Position numbers and translations under genes: made by a program. Below, one piece after another: positions 21,299 to 32,054 of a DNA stretch of 64,000 bases (its first letter is position 1; every line of letters begins with the position of its first letter). The stretch lies in assembly GCA_950295325.1 (NCBI GenBank), contig OX485809.1:21762001-21826000 (forward strand), read 5' to 3'. The notes under the pieces were generated by a model that saw only the letters and a list, made by a program, of their open reading frames with translations, was not told the origin of the DNA and ran no database searches. The DNA comes from Polytrichum commune (lineage: Eukaryota > Streptophyta > Polytrichopsida > Polytrichales > Polytrichaceae).

Positions 21299-24200
21299 CT
21301 AAAGCAAAGAGTCATCTGCAGTGCCCGTCGTAGTTGTGTTGAGAGGGTGTGGTACTTGGTGCTGTGTGGCACCCATGACGGCCTCGTGGGCGATTTGGGA
21401 AACTTGAACAAATGGGTCGATGTCCACTTGTATGGGTAACGCTCCAAATTCGGGTGTGCTAACAACGTCCAACTCTTCACCCAAGTTTCGAGCAGTGGCG
21501 GGTGCAGTGCTGCGCTCGGTTGTCGCGGAATCTTGCCAGTCAAAATCAAGTTGACTGGGCAAGTCTTGCAACGTCTTCTCCTGAGTCATGGGTATGTGGA
21601 AGACAGGTGTAACATGCACGTCTGCAGGTATGGATGGACAATTGTCTACGGGGTGTGGGTCCGGCGGGGGCTGCATGTCTTCCGAAGCATCTGCCACCTT
21701 GTGACTTTCAGCACCACCTGTATGTGTTGGCGGGTGCACTTCCAAATGCTTGCAACGCTCTCTCACAATATTTTTGGCAATATTGTGAAGCTCATACATG
21801 TACTCTGTACGCTCCAGCGAGGGCACCATGACATCTGCAAGGGGACATGTTACACAGACGGGCATGTTACAAAGAAGTCATTGGGAATGGATGTTGAAAT
21901 TGGAAGCTCAGGTTGCAAAAAGAGGTGAGGAAAACTACCTGGGTTGGCAAGGACATAGCCAATGTCCAAGTCCTCCCGATGTTGAAGCCAACTGTCGTAA
22001 CATGCAAGGGGGGGGGCAAAGAGGTTGCGGGCTGATCACGAATCACCCAGGCATTGAGCCAGGAGGGCTTGTCGTGAAAGGCCATGTCCTGGACTGCCCT
22101 GAACTGGGTGGATTGGCACCATACATGCAATTCTGCCCACCAACCAGGGGTTGGATTCTCCAAATCCATCCAAGCTGCATCCACCTCTGCAAGCCACCGC
22201 TGTTTCGATTCCACTGGCCTTGCCCCCGCGAACACAAGGAAGCCTTCTTCCTTCAAGTACGTGGTCGCCAAATGCCACGCACGCCAACCATCTCCTTCGT
22301 CTTCTTCTGCCAGCTTTAGCCATCTTGTAACATTGCCGACGGATCCGCCACTAAAAGGGTGCGATATGAGGGGGGGGGGATAGGGTGTGATACTTAAGGA
22401 AACAACGAAGAAGAAGGACAGACCATGGGACATGGTAAACCCTTTCAACATGAGATTGTTGCAAGAGCTGAGAATGCACATGTAAACCCTCTACAACTGA
22501 ATGATACAAAGGGTATGCGGGTTTAAAGCTGGTGCAAAGGGGATTAGCCACAAATGATGGATAGAAAGGGTGCCAACCCCATGTTGCTTCAAGCAAACGT
22601 GGGTAATGCTCGTCATCCCACCGAGTCATGGCCGTTGCGATGGCTGCACTAACCTTTGCTTGACGGTCATCGTCCCACTGCTTGCGCTGCTTCATCAGGT
22701 TACGCATGACAAATATGTGTTCGATGTAGCTCAATAGAGCAGCAATCTCATTCGCAATTCCGGATTCGTCCCCTACCTTGGTCATTGTGGCCACGACAGT
22801 CTCTGTGATTGCTGGTCCTACGTCTGGTCTAGCCTGCACCCGCATCCACTCCACATGTTACAACGTCTAAACCTTACATGAACACATGTTACTAAGCTTG
22901 CACAGAAGGCGGACTAGGGGGGCATGCTGACTGCAATCCACAATGACCAGACTGTCGCATGTTACAACAGTGATTGCAAAACCTGAACGAGTAAATAAAA
23001 GCTCAGGTGAATTGTGAAATGCACATAGGTTGTACCTGATGCGAAGGTGAGTAGAATCTGCCATAGGCAGCAAACAACCGGTCCATGAATGATGGGTCCT
23101 TCTTCCAATTGTCAACCTCTTCCTGGAAAGCAGGGAACTCGCCGGACTCCACATCAAATTTTAACAAACCACACACCAACAAGTGGAACAGACCGGGGGG
23201 TTGTATTGGAGGCCTTAGACTCGGTTTGGGGATGTCCATCCTCACAGACGCACGTGCTGCACTTGCCGCCTTGATGTAAAAGGCTTGCCGCTCCTTTCGT
23301 AACGTTGCAGCAATATCATGCTCACCTGTTGAGTTCTCCTTCTCCGGGACAGGCGTCTGCGATGGCATAGGGATTGCATGTGGCACATGCGGAACGGGAG
23401 TAGGAGGAGCCAGAATCGCAACCCTCTCTGGCGATGGGTTGCGAGTCTGGATGGGCGTTACGAGAATGGGATGGGGAGGCGGGCCAGACGAAGGACGCGA
23501 CGGTCGTGGTGGGTTTCGTGGCGGGTGCGCTCTCTGCCGTTCACCACCAGCACTTCGGCGGGGAGGGGTTGGGTTGGGTTTCCTTTGCGAAGGTCTGAAC
23601 TGCCGGGGAGAGTGGAAAACGCCATGTCCATCTTCCATCTCTGAATGAGGACGCTTCTTCGGACGGCCTTCTTCCATCTCCGCATGACGACGCTTCCTGT
23701 TGTGAGGATGGGACGCTTCATAGTCATCGTTGCCGTCATCTTCGAGGTCCACAAAATTCGGTGCCGCGGTTGGTGCAGTACGTGGCTTGGGTGTGCGTTC
23801 GGGTCTCGGTTGCCATTGCGCGCTACCTCCTGCTGTGGATGGGCAAGCTGCCAATCTCTCAAGTGAGGGCTCCATGAACATTCGCACTTGCACTCTTGCT
23901 CCAGCGGGCGGGAAAGTGGGCTCCCTCAGCTCCGGGTTCAGCTCCAACCAAATAGAATTGTCCTGCAAATTGTCCCATACGGAGCCGTCTCCTCGTTGCA
24001 ACGCCAGTTTCAAGTCCTTACCTTGTTTGGTTGTCTTCAAATTTGGGTAGACTGGAAGCTCCCATTTTGCGCTAGTGGAATCCACAGGTCCACACGGGCA
24101 ACCCACCACCCGGTGATCTGTCAAGCGCAATTTGCTTGGAAAATATGATTTGCAATACAGGCACAACCAGTCATCCCGCGCCTTCTGGACATCGCGAGAT

Positions 24201-24502
24201 CGATTACGAGTACATTCCAATTTCAACTCGATGTACACCCGCCTCCTCACACGCTGCTCCACCCATCCAGCAAAATCCCTGTTCACGTAGTATACAACCT
24301 CGTCTCCTTCGTTGCATGGCCTGTGTGCACCAGAATCCATATTCTGCAAGCGACAATGCAAGTCAATACCAAGGAATAATGCCGTTTCAGGCGGGAGCAT
24401 GAAGGAGGGGGGGTGGAAATTTGAAGGTCGGGGTGCATGCAGAAATGCGCGTGGTAGATGGTCCTTGTATCCCTCCATAGGAGGTAACGCACCAATGGCC
24501 AT
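21299..24502 (-). CDS. MULE accessory protein, about 910 aa, C2HC finger and NLS; unrecognised
   Basis: I do not recognise the family. Model: exon 1 24,502-23,036 (489 codons from an ATG in GTGGCC/ATGG context), exon 2 22,833-22,508, exon 3 22,350-21,939 and exon 4 21,834-21,299. The introns are GT-AG and fit in phase, except that one base is out of register within exon 3 near a G9 run (22,008-22,016). Exon 1 has a C2HC-type finger (C114, C117, H130, C135), a basic bipartite NLS-like stretch at 269-285 with an imperfect duplicate (RRHAEMEEG, KRPHSEMEDG), then a long Pro/Arg-rich disordered region to about 380. Exon 3 is Trp-rich (GWWAELHVWCQ) and may form a separate fold. Position and orientation parallel mudrB and VANDAL accessory genes, but no similarity to them is claimed. 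A role in DNA binding or counter-silencing is inference. Confidence 0.65.
21835..21938 (-). other. Accessory gene intron 3
   Basis: On the minus strand the donor is CCCAG/GTAGTT and the acceptor CCCTTGCAG, 104 nt. The exon 4 frame requires one carried base, which fits the register GYVLANP-D-VMVPSLER rather than the register used before the G9 run. GTTACA hexamers lie at 21,849 and 21,865. Confidence 0.55.
22351..22507 (-). other. Accessory gene intron 2
   Basis: On the minus strand this is a 157-nt intron with a GTATCA donor after CCTTT, a long pyrimidine tract and a CCCTTTTAG acceptor. It moves the frame from the exon 2 to the exon 3 register, joining KPAYP to GGSVGNVTRW. It contains the C10 run (22,370-22,379). 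If unspliced, the exon 2 frame would stop at 22,351. It is the one placed intron in which I find no GTTACA hexamer. Confidence 0.5.
22834..23035 (-). other. Accessory gene intron 1
   Basis: On the minus strand the donor is CATCAG/GTACAA and the acceptor CGGGTGCAG, 202 nt, phase 0, joining SPSHQ to ARPDVGPA. GTTACA hexamers lie at about 22,857 and 22,957. Confidence 0.6.
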
Positions 24503-24649
24503 GGCCACCAAGTCCAACAGGATCCTAAACCCAAACGTGTAGCACCGTAACAACTGTGTCCCATAAACTGAAATTCCTGGACAAACCCCGGCCGACCCTG
24601 AAACATAGACAACGCCTAAGAATACACCTGAATGCCAGAGACGCTATCA

Positions 24650-25780
24650 CACTGTAAAAACCCTAAACCCAAAAATGTAAACAACCACCAAGATTGGCCG
24701 TGCCCTGGAATGTTCTAAACCGCGACCTCCTAAACCCCAAACCCTTAATCTATAGCGAAAAGTTGCTGTCCTAGACCAACCATGCGACGAAAACATATAC
24801 AACCCCTAAATCTGAATGCCCTAAACGCGGGCAGTGCCAAACAAGACTTTCAAATGCACTCGCACACAGGTGAATGCCCAAAAAATGGCCGCTGACAAAC
24901 AAGAAGATTCACCAAGAAAAGCAGCAGGAAACGGGCGTCGCTGGGAAGGTCGCAAAGCGCGGCCACATGAAGACCGCAGATACCCAAGACCGCAAACCAC
25001 AACAGATACAACGCCTAACCATGAGCGTGAATGCCCGAAAGGCGGCCAATCACAAACAAGAAGTCACAACCCAAAAGCAGTAAGGACAGCCGTGACCACG
25101 AAAGTTGGAAATGCCGTCCACGAAAACCACCCTCCACCCTAAATATTGTATACAGAATACTACACTGCTCTCACAAAGGAAGCGACCAAAACAGGGACAA
25201 GCCAGAAGCATAGACGTGTCTGGTACAAACGATGCCACACACAGACCAGCAAGAACTGTGACATGCAATGTTGCAACCGACGTCCAGAAAACCACCCTCC
25301 ACCCTACACAATCTATACCGCAAAAACTGCAGTGCCCACACACCGCAACGCACCTAAACAGAGGAAACGCCTAAGCATACATGTGAATGGCACAAACAAG
25401 AAACGGAAGTAAGAAGTAAGCAATGTTCCGAATCGCATCCCTGAAGCCAGCCTAAACCCTAAAGACTACATACACGAAGCAACCCACCAAAACATATACA
25501 TTACGGAGCTTAAATCTGTTTCCAGAAACGCTGCCACACACAAACAACAAAGGGAAGAAAAAAATGCACCAACAACGCCCATGGCCAGCATTATTACAAA
25601 GCACGCCCCGAAAACCTCCCTGAACCGTTGATATACTATTCAGAAATGTGCACTGCCTACATGAAGGAAGGGACCATAACACAAAGAATGCCCAAGCATG
25701 CATCTAAATCGCATAAGCGGTGCTCAAACACAAACCAGACAGAAGAAACAAATGCAGCAAAAAAACCCTAAAGGATGACA
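24650..25780. repeat. Degenerate subterminal repeats of the MULE, non-coding
   Basis: Loose repetition of ACAAACAAGAAG-type strings and of CGAAAACCACCCTCCACCCT (25,118; 25,286; weaker at 25,608), each followed by TATACNNAA-like sequence. C- and A-rich on the plus strand. Frames here are shadows. This lies upstream of the accessory gene, so it may be its promoter/leader region. Confidence 0.5.
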
Positions 25781-26311
25781 GGTTACAACACTGACCGCTT
25801 CTTGGATGGAGTACGCCCCTTGTAACAAACGTCTGTGCCGGATCTCCTCATGCGCCGCTCAACGATCTCTCAGAAAATGGCAGATCCAGTTTCTCCTCAT
25901 CACAATCAACACATAAACCTGAACCATGACGAATACCTCAGCCCATATTATTGGTCAATCACAATTTAAGGAGTGCAATTAAGTCATATGTAACATGATT
26001 GCCATGATCGAAAACCTCATCATCCAATTACATTCATTGCATTACAAACTTGATTACGAGATCTTGCACGTCACTCTTCACCACATCATTGTCCTAACCT
26101 TGTTGCTACATCATCACTTCAAAGAAGCCACTCCAGTGCGCCACAAACCCGGACTATTTCACAAATGAGTAGGTTACAATAAATTAGAAGTGATAATTGA
26201 TTGGGGGTTTGAAAAGAAATATGAGAAGTGATGTAACTCACCTTCATTGTACCAACCGTCCTGGAAAAGGACCACTCCAAAGCAGCGATCTCGGCCGTAA
26301 ACCATTCACTC
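25781..26311. other. MULE right subterminal region, no gene
   Basis: Non-coding sequence between the degenerate repeats and the right TIR. It contains GTTACA/TGTAAC hexamers at about 25,784, 25,828, 25,989 and 26,172. It likely includes upstream regulatory DNA of the minus-strand accessory gene. Confidence 0.5.
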
Positions 26312-26792
26312 TGTCACTTCATACAACACACTCCATAGCACCAGCAATCAGGAGTGTCCAGGTTACAAAGAATCGTCATGGGTGCTTGAATGAGGGTTTT
26401 AAGGAAGGTATGGAGAGCGCACTCCCCGAGGGCGCTAAGGTTGCCACGATGGATGGATGGCGGGTGAAGGCCATGGTGCTCATGCTGGGATGGCATGATG
26501 CAGGGCATGCGCATCTGATGCGCAAATCCTCGTAACCTCGGGGGGCGGGCGGGCATGCACATCTGGAATCCCCGACGTGGCAGACAGCGTGGAGCGAGGC
26601 GACATGGCAGACAGCGTGGCGCTGTGGGGATACAGGGTGGCGCTGGCAGCCCGGGCCGGGGCGGGACCGGAAGCCCTCAGGCATGAGGCGCACGGTCAGC
26701 AGTGCTGCAATTTTTACTACTCTTCTGACGCACTCTACCGCGCCTCGATGCGAGAGCTGGAGTAAACACCTTTGGGCTCCGTAATGTTAGGG
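26312..26792 (-). repeat. MULE right terminal inverted repeat
   Basis: Reverse complement of the left TIR, with its outer end at CCGTAATGTTAGGG. Four visible differences across the outer ~390 bp, then a diverged inner part to about 26,312. GC-rich, followed directly by the 9-bp duplication. Confidence 0.93.
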
Positions 26793-26801
26793 CAAATCAA
26801 C
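26793..26801. repeat. Target-site duplication, right (CAAATCAAC)
   Basis: Exact repeat of 16,415-16,423. Confidence 0.95.
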
Positions 26802-28224
26802 TAGCAGAAGTTGTTTATGAAGCCACATGCATGTGATCACTGGAGAACCTTTTTGTTAAGGAATGATGGCGAGGGGTGTCATGAAATCAATAGATAAGTT
26901 TGCAGTTCAAACCACTGGGTAAATAAAAAGTGTGTTCTTGCCTTGAATGGAAAGCTTGGCGAGTTAATGAGCAACTTCAAGGAATTGGACCATTCTGTCG
27001 TAAAGAATTCTGTGAACATGCTTTTTCGATCTTCAGGGCAAATCACCATGTTTCAATTAGGTACTCTGGAGTCTGGACTGTGTCTGTTGCACTGAGGTTT
27101 GATTCTTGAAGTTTCACATTAAGGAAGATTTGTCCGTACAGATTTGATTCTCTGAAACAAGCAGCCATAGCGCCCATTTCTCCTCTGAGAAGTTATCTCA
27201 AAAGAATTTTGTTTCTTTTTTGGTCTTCCCATGGGAATCTCATGGAATTCACAATTAGCAGATTTAACAATTGAAATCATGTGTTGATTTGTTTGAGTGC
27301 ACCTTTGCTCTTTGACGGAAAAGGTTATTTCTCTATATTAGATTCCTCTTACATTGGAGTGTTGGTTTGATGTGGAAATGTGACCCCTTCCCCTTGAAGG
27401 GATTACTGTAAATCCTGTTATATATCTGGAGCTTGAGGTGAGCCTGTTAATCGATACCATGAGTGCACCTAGTTAATGGACACCTTTTAGATTTCAACCT
27501 ATGTAGAGGTTTGATAAAAATAAAATGAAAAATTACATTAGCACATTAGCAAATCTTAATGAAGGAACATCGAGGGTTGAGGTTGTTATTTTGGAGTGAA
27601 GGTGCTTACCTTTTGAACTTTCAATGCGAAAGTCATAGATGACCTATAGGCCTTTATTTCAAATATGTACATTTCAAACCAAAATCAGCTTTTCAAATAC
27701 TCTTTGCAGGCATGTGACCAGAGTTCGGGAAGTTTTTGAAGCCTTAGTGGCTAATTGCTGGTAGTTGCTACGAAGGGTCGGATTTTTTCCAATTTACATC
27801 AGCAAGAGCCGGTCTTTTGTAAAATCAATCGGCCAATTGCCTATATTTTCATATTTTCATTGGCCAATATCCGATTAAATGGAATTCATATCGGCACTAA
27901 TTGTTTAAAAAATGTATGAAAAGTTATTAGAAATCATTTCTTAGTACAAAATCTTGAATAAGTGAAAAGAAAGGCATGTTCAAAACTTTAAATTTGAAGA
28001 GTTAATATCCTTGGCAGGAATTGAACCTAGCAATGCCTTCACCGCTTGAAGGCCAAGGGTCCCCCAATTCTTCATAGGAGCAATTGGATTTGGTCATGGA
28101 AAGGTTGCATAATTCAAAAAGTTTAAGGTTTAGGGTACTTCCTCAAGTGCATCATCAGATGCCCCAGACAAATAGCGCTCTGGATGCTTCCGGCTGAAAT
28201 CCAATAACTCACAAGAAGAATCGG
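26802..28224. other. No recognised gene
   Basis: AT-rich DNA without a supported open frame, repeat or RNA gene. Confidence 0.5.
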
Positions 28225-28521
28225 CTACATTTCCGGGACATTTTCTGGTCCATCGACTAATTGCCGGAGGATTGAAATTATAGTCGGATTGCCATCCGAT
28301 GGTTGGAAATTTGGACCGGCCATGAGGGGAAATCCATCAGCTGATGATGAACTAGCCGTTGGTTTTCCCCGAACATAGCATGTGACTCCATATTTCACAT
28401 AAAAGTCCCCCTCCTCCCCCGGGTGTTCCCTCATCAAACTTGAAAGTAGGTATAAATGGGTGGGCTCGAGACCTTCATTGATGTGCTCATATGCTACAGT
28501 GAGGTACGAGGCCGTCCACAA
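28225..28521 (-). pseudogene. Protein-like fragment, possibly transposon-derived
   Basis: A 98-codon frame with protein-like composition (LYLLSSLMREHPGEEGDFY, KYGVTCYVRGKP) is isolated in AT-rich DNA. It has no flanking exons that I can identify. It resembles short remnants of transposon polyproteins but cannot be assigned. It could be chance. Confidence 0.25.
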
Positions 28522-30804
28522 CCTACTTCACACCACCTCTTACTAATGGTTTAGCATGGCATGTGCATGTCACACCCGGGGAGTCCACTTAGCCTAGTAA
28601 TGTTTGGTACACACGTGTGTTGACTGGGTATTCTATGGGAGGTTATTATGTGAAGATTTGGAAAATGAAAGTAACCCTAATTTTGTAAATAAATTGGTCT
28701 TTCAAGCATTTATTTGAGCCATACTAGTACTTACAAATTTTTAGCCGTGGTTTTTTTTATAGGACCACGTATTAACTATAAAAATCTAAAACAAAATCCT
28801 TACATTGTCCAACAATAACATGTGACACAAAACCAAGAAGATAAACCCTAGGTATTGAATCGCATCATTTGTAAATACAACCATGACAATGCAATATCTC
28901 ACACATTGAATCAAATGCCATACATGCATGATGTAGCTTTGCATTCTTAATGTGTCCATAAACACAAAGAAGAACATCACACAATATGCCTAGAACGTTC
29001 ACAATGATCATAACCGTTGTATCCAGAATGTTAGTATGGCGCCCAAATCATGTGCCATCGCATAGCAATCTAAAGTAACAATTGTGCAACCCACTCTCCA
29101 CTCGCAATTGTGCTATAAGCCACTCAATGCAATGAAATCTACACCAACAATTTCTCAAGCAGGTTAGGCCACATCGCACTTGACTCACACAACCTCCATC
29201 ATTGTCAAACCCCTACTTGCACGATTAGAAACAAACTAATTGCATGCTCTAGATCAACGGGTGCCTTTGTTCACATGAACCACAAGCAAAAGAATTGTTT
29301 GTTGGGAAATACCACAACATATAAATAAAGGAGTAATGACAAATATGAGATGCCTCACCTTGTGTTTGACATGCCATTGCGATCACTTAAAAGCAAAGAG
29401 AATATTCACTTCAATCTCTTATAAATCTTTGAAGCACAAAATGATCAAGCTAGAGACTCACACCCATAAAATTTGAAAGAAGGCCACTTATGCACTCACA
29501 TTCTTTTGCAATTGCATGCAATTTTGAAGTTTCAAACTTTGTACAACAAAACCACAAAGTCCTCTTGGAGACTCACCAAAAATATCTGAAAGATGGCTAC
29601 TCTCACATTGCCAAGAGTTGTAGAGAAAAACTTATACCTAGAACTCCTTTCACTAGAAAGACATACTAGAAGAGTCAATCTTCACCGGGAAGAAAAGCAT
29701 AGTGCACACAACCACATGCTAGACCCAAATTCGTCACCTCACAACAAAATTGTCATCCCAATTATCCATGGTCCAATTATAGTTCCACATAAATTGTAGC
29801 ATTTTTTCAACCATCTCCAATTCTGTTATAAGAAATAACTAAAGTATTTTATGGACACACTAAGTTAGAAAAATGTAAATATAATGCCATGGAGTTTGCT
29901 AGATTCTGCTCAATGATCTCCCTAAAAGTGTGCTTTATTTTCTGGAGTTATGTTTTTCTATAAAGTTTTACTAAGAGCATCAACTTTACTTACCTTAAAA
30001 AAGTAGGTAGTGTACATATTAAAGAACTTTTTTAATATACTTGATAAAAAAAAAAGGTAAAAGATTTATAACACCCCATAACTCCAAATCGACCTAGGAT
30101 TTAAGTATGTATGGATTTATGCATGAATCTTGGACAATTCCCTACCACTATGACGTACACTAGATCGCAAAACCACACAAATATTGCCATGGTTGGTGAA
30201 CATGGAATACAAACATTCAAAGTTGTGGTTGTTGTGTTGTTGCTTTTGCTCTTGTCGTTTGATGTTTTTGTCCCCACAAGTGCACATCCCCTTTTCTTTT
30301 AAAAAAGGGATTTTTTCCAAATAAATCTAATTGTCAATATAGTAACAGATACCATCCTCTTTCTTCTCTTTAGTGGGGACTTTACTTACACCACATGAGG
30401 TAGTTCATCATAGTAGAGCACCACATTATTTTACAAATTAGTGATACTAGTGTGGTGAGCAAGACATTACACCCCCTTTTCAACAACCTTAAACCTAATC
30501 ACATCCTTCCATTTGGACTTGAAACTTTTAGAGACCTTGTTCACTTGAGAGTGTTGCAAAAGGGTGCGCAAGGAGCCTCAAGACCTTTATACCTTAAAAG
30601 CAAGGCATATTTTTATGCACATTGCTCCGCATGAACAATGATGGTGGAGGCCGACACAGTGATGCATGCTAAAGCCCCACGTTTTTGGTGGTGACTACTT
30701 GCTTTTGTAAAACACTTTATTATTTCACACAATTCTTCAATGGAAGTAGTCCACCCCAATGCTCGGGGAGAACCGGCGGTTAGTTGCAGATGAACCGGTG
30801 GAGT
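28522..30804. other. No recognised gene
   Basis: Strongly AT-rich. Short frames on both strands show no domain or codon signal. Confidence 0.5.
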
Positions 30805-30933
30805 TTGGGAAATAACCGGTTGAAATTGGAGACTTCCGGAGAATTACCGAGCATTTTAGAGGAATCTATAGAAGAATATACCTCGAATGAATGTAGGCAA
30901 ATCCGGAAGATATCAACATGTAACCAGTTGGAT
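30805..30933 (+). repeat. Dispersed repeat, copy 2 (AAATAACCGGTTGAA family)
   Basis: Matches 2,921-3,035 in the same order and orientation (AAATAACCGGTTGAA, GAATATACCTC, CAGTTGGA). It lies directly left of the MITE at 30,964. Confidence 0.6.
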
Positions 30934-30963
30934 TTTAGAATCACTAGGATCTTGACCGACTAA

Positions 30964-31275
30964 GGTAGCGGGGCACATTCCCGCTCGAATTTTAGATTGG
31001 CATGTTCATTGGGGAGTTATTAAGGGGGAATCAATCTTGGAAGATGTGCAAAGTACATTGGAAATTGGACCAATTGGAATAATTAATTTTGGATTAATAT
31101 TGAATTAGTTATGAATTTTGGAAGGAGAACTCATAGGGGTACCCAAAACCACTCACCCCAAAAATGTACACCATGATTACATAGAAATTTGAGGTTGGAA
31201 GCTATAATGTACCTCTTGTTTGGATAGGTCTAGTGAGCGGTTTAAGGACCCGAGCGGGAATGTACCCTGCTACCT
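30964..31275. mobile_element. MITE, about 312 bp, GGTAGCGGGGCACATTCCCG ends
   Basis: The left end GGTAGCGGGGCACATTCCCG has a near-perfect inverted copy at 31,248-31,275. The flanks are TAA on the left and TAT on the right. A 3-bp TWA-like target would fit PIF/Harbinger but is not exact. Non-coding interior. Confidence 0.7.
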
Positions 31276-31674
31276 ATATATGCCCAAAAATTTCCCGGGC
31301 ACTGGTCCACCCTAATTTGATTTGGATATCCAAGAGTGTAGTCACCATAATCAATGTAATAAGGTAGCATGATCCGTTTGTAGTGGAAAACCCAAATAAT
31401 CGTAGAGTAAATTCAAGTTAAAATTTCTAGCCATTAAAGGCATCAATACATTTTCTATGGTCTACATGACGGTTTGTATGAGCCCAAAATAAGTATTCAA
31501 ATCAACAAATTTAAGTCTATGAGACAACACTTACATTGGTGGTTGGCTTAGAGCCCTTCGTGAGTTCTATTGCATATTGAACTTTTTGGTTGTTTATACT
31601 TTGTAACCTTAGGTAAGATAATACATACATACATGTAGTGAGTTCCGTTCTTATTCAAGTCCAAGATGAACATA

Positions 31675-32054
31675 CTACACTAAATATGAAATTTAGTGTC
31701 ATATGACATTTTATGTCACGATGGTAACTTTTCAGATGACACTTCTAATGAATAATTGAACAAATATTGTCATGGATGATGGATGCATTCATCCATTGGC
31801 CGAAACCCTACCTTCTCTTGTGAACAACTTGTGATGAAATATTGTCATGGGTGATCGGAATTTGGATGTAAAATCACTTGGTAAGTGACAATAATTGCCA
31901 AAACTGTAAATCTATAATCCATCAAAAGTTTACAAGGAATGACAAATAATGTTGGTTTAACATTTAGTGTTGGTGACACTACACTGCGGTGTACAATTAG
32001 TATTGAGCGAGACAATTAGACTTGGTGACACTAAATATCATATTCAGTGCAGTT
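31675..32054. mobile_element. MITE-like inverted repeat (CTACACTAAATATGA ends)
   Basis: The left terminus CTACACTAAATATGAAATTT is mirrored at 32,026-32,054. Each end is itself partly palindromic (ACACTAAAT...ATTTAGTGT). It resembles 54,402-54,702 and, more distantly, 10,949-11,175. Non-coding. Confidence 0.6.

Larger units (their letters stand above)
16424..26792. mobile_element. Complete Mutator-like element (MULE), 10,369 bp
   Basis: The element is bounded by long inverted repeats and a perfect 9-bp direct repeat. It encodes a SWIM-type MULE transposase on the plus strand (17.57-20.71 kb) and an unrecognised, multi-exon accessory gene on the minus strand (24.50-21.30 kb). The two genes converge on a short tandem-repeat region. 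The layout recalls MuDR (mudrA/mudrB) and VANDAL elements, which also carry accessory genes. The TIRs differ at only about 4 of the outer 390 positions, so insertion or gene conversion is recent. The transposase nevertheless carries disabling changes, so this copy is probably non-autonomous now and could be mobilised only by a relative. Confidence 0.92.

Noticed and set aside
21533-21928. Plus-strand frames of 131-173 codons at 21.5-22.3 kb
   Set aside because: They are shadows of accessory-gene exons 3 and 4, whose minus-strand frames are supported by splice sites and phase.
23378-23862. Arg/Gly-rich frames on both strands within the accessory gene
   Set aside because: They are alternative frames of the Pro/Arg-rich part of exon 1.
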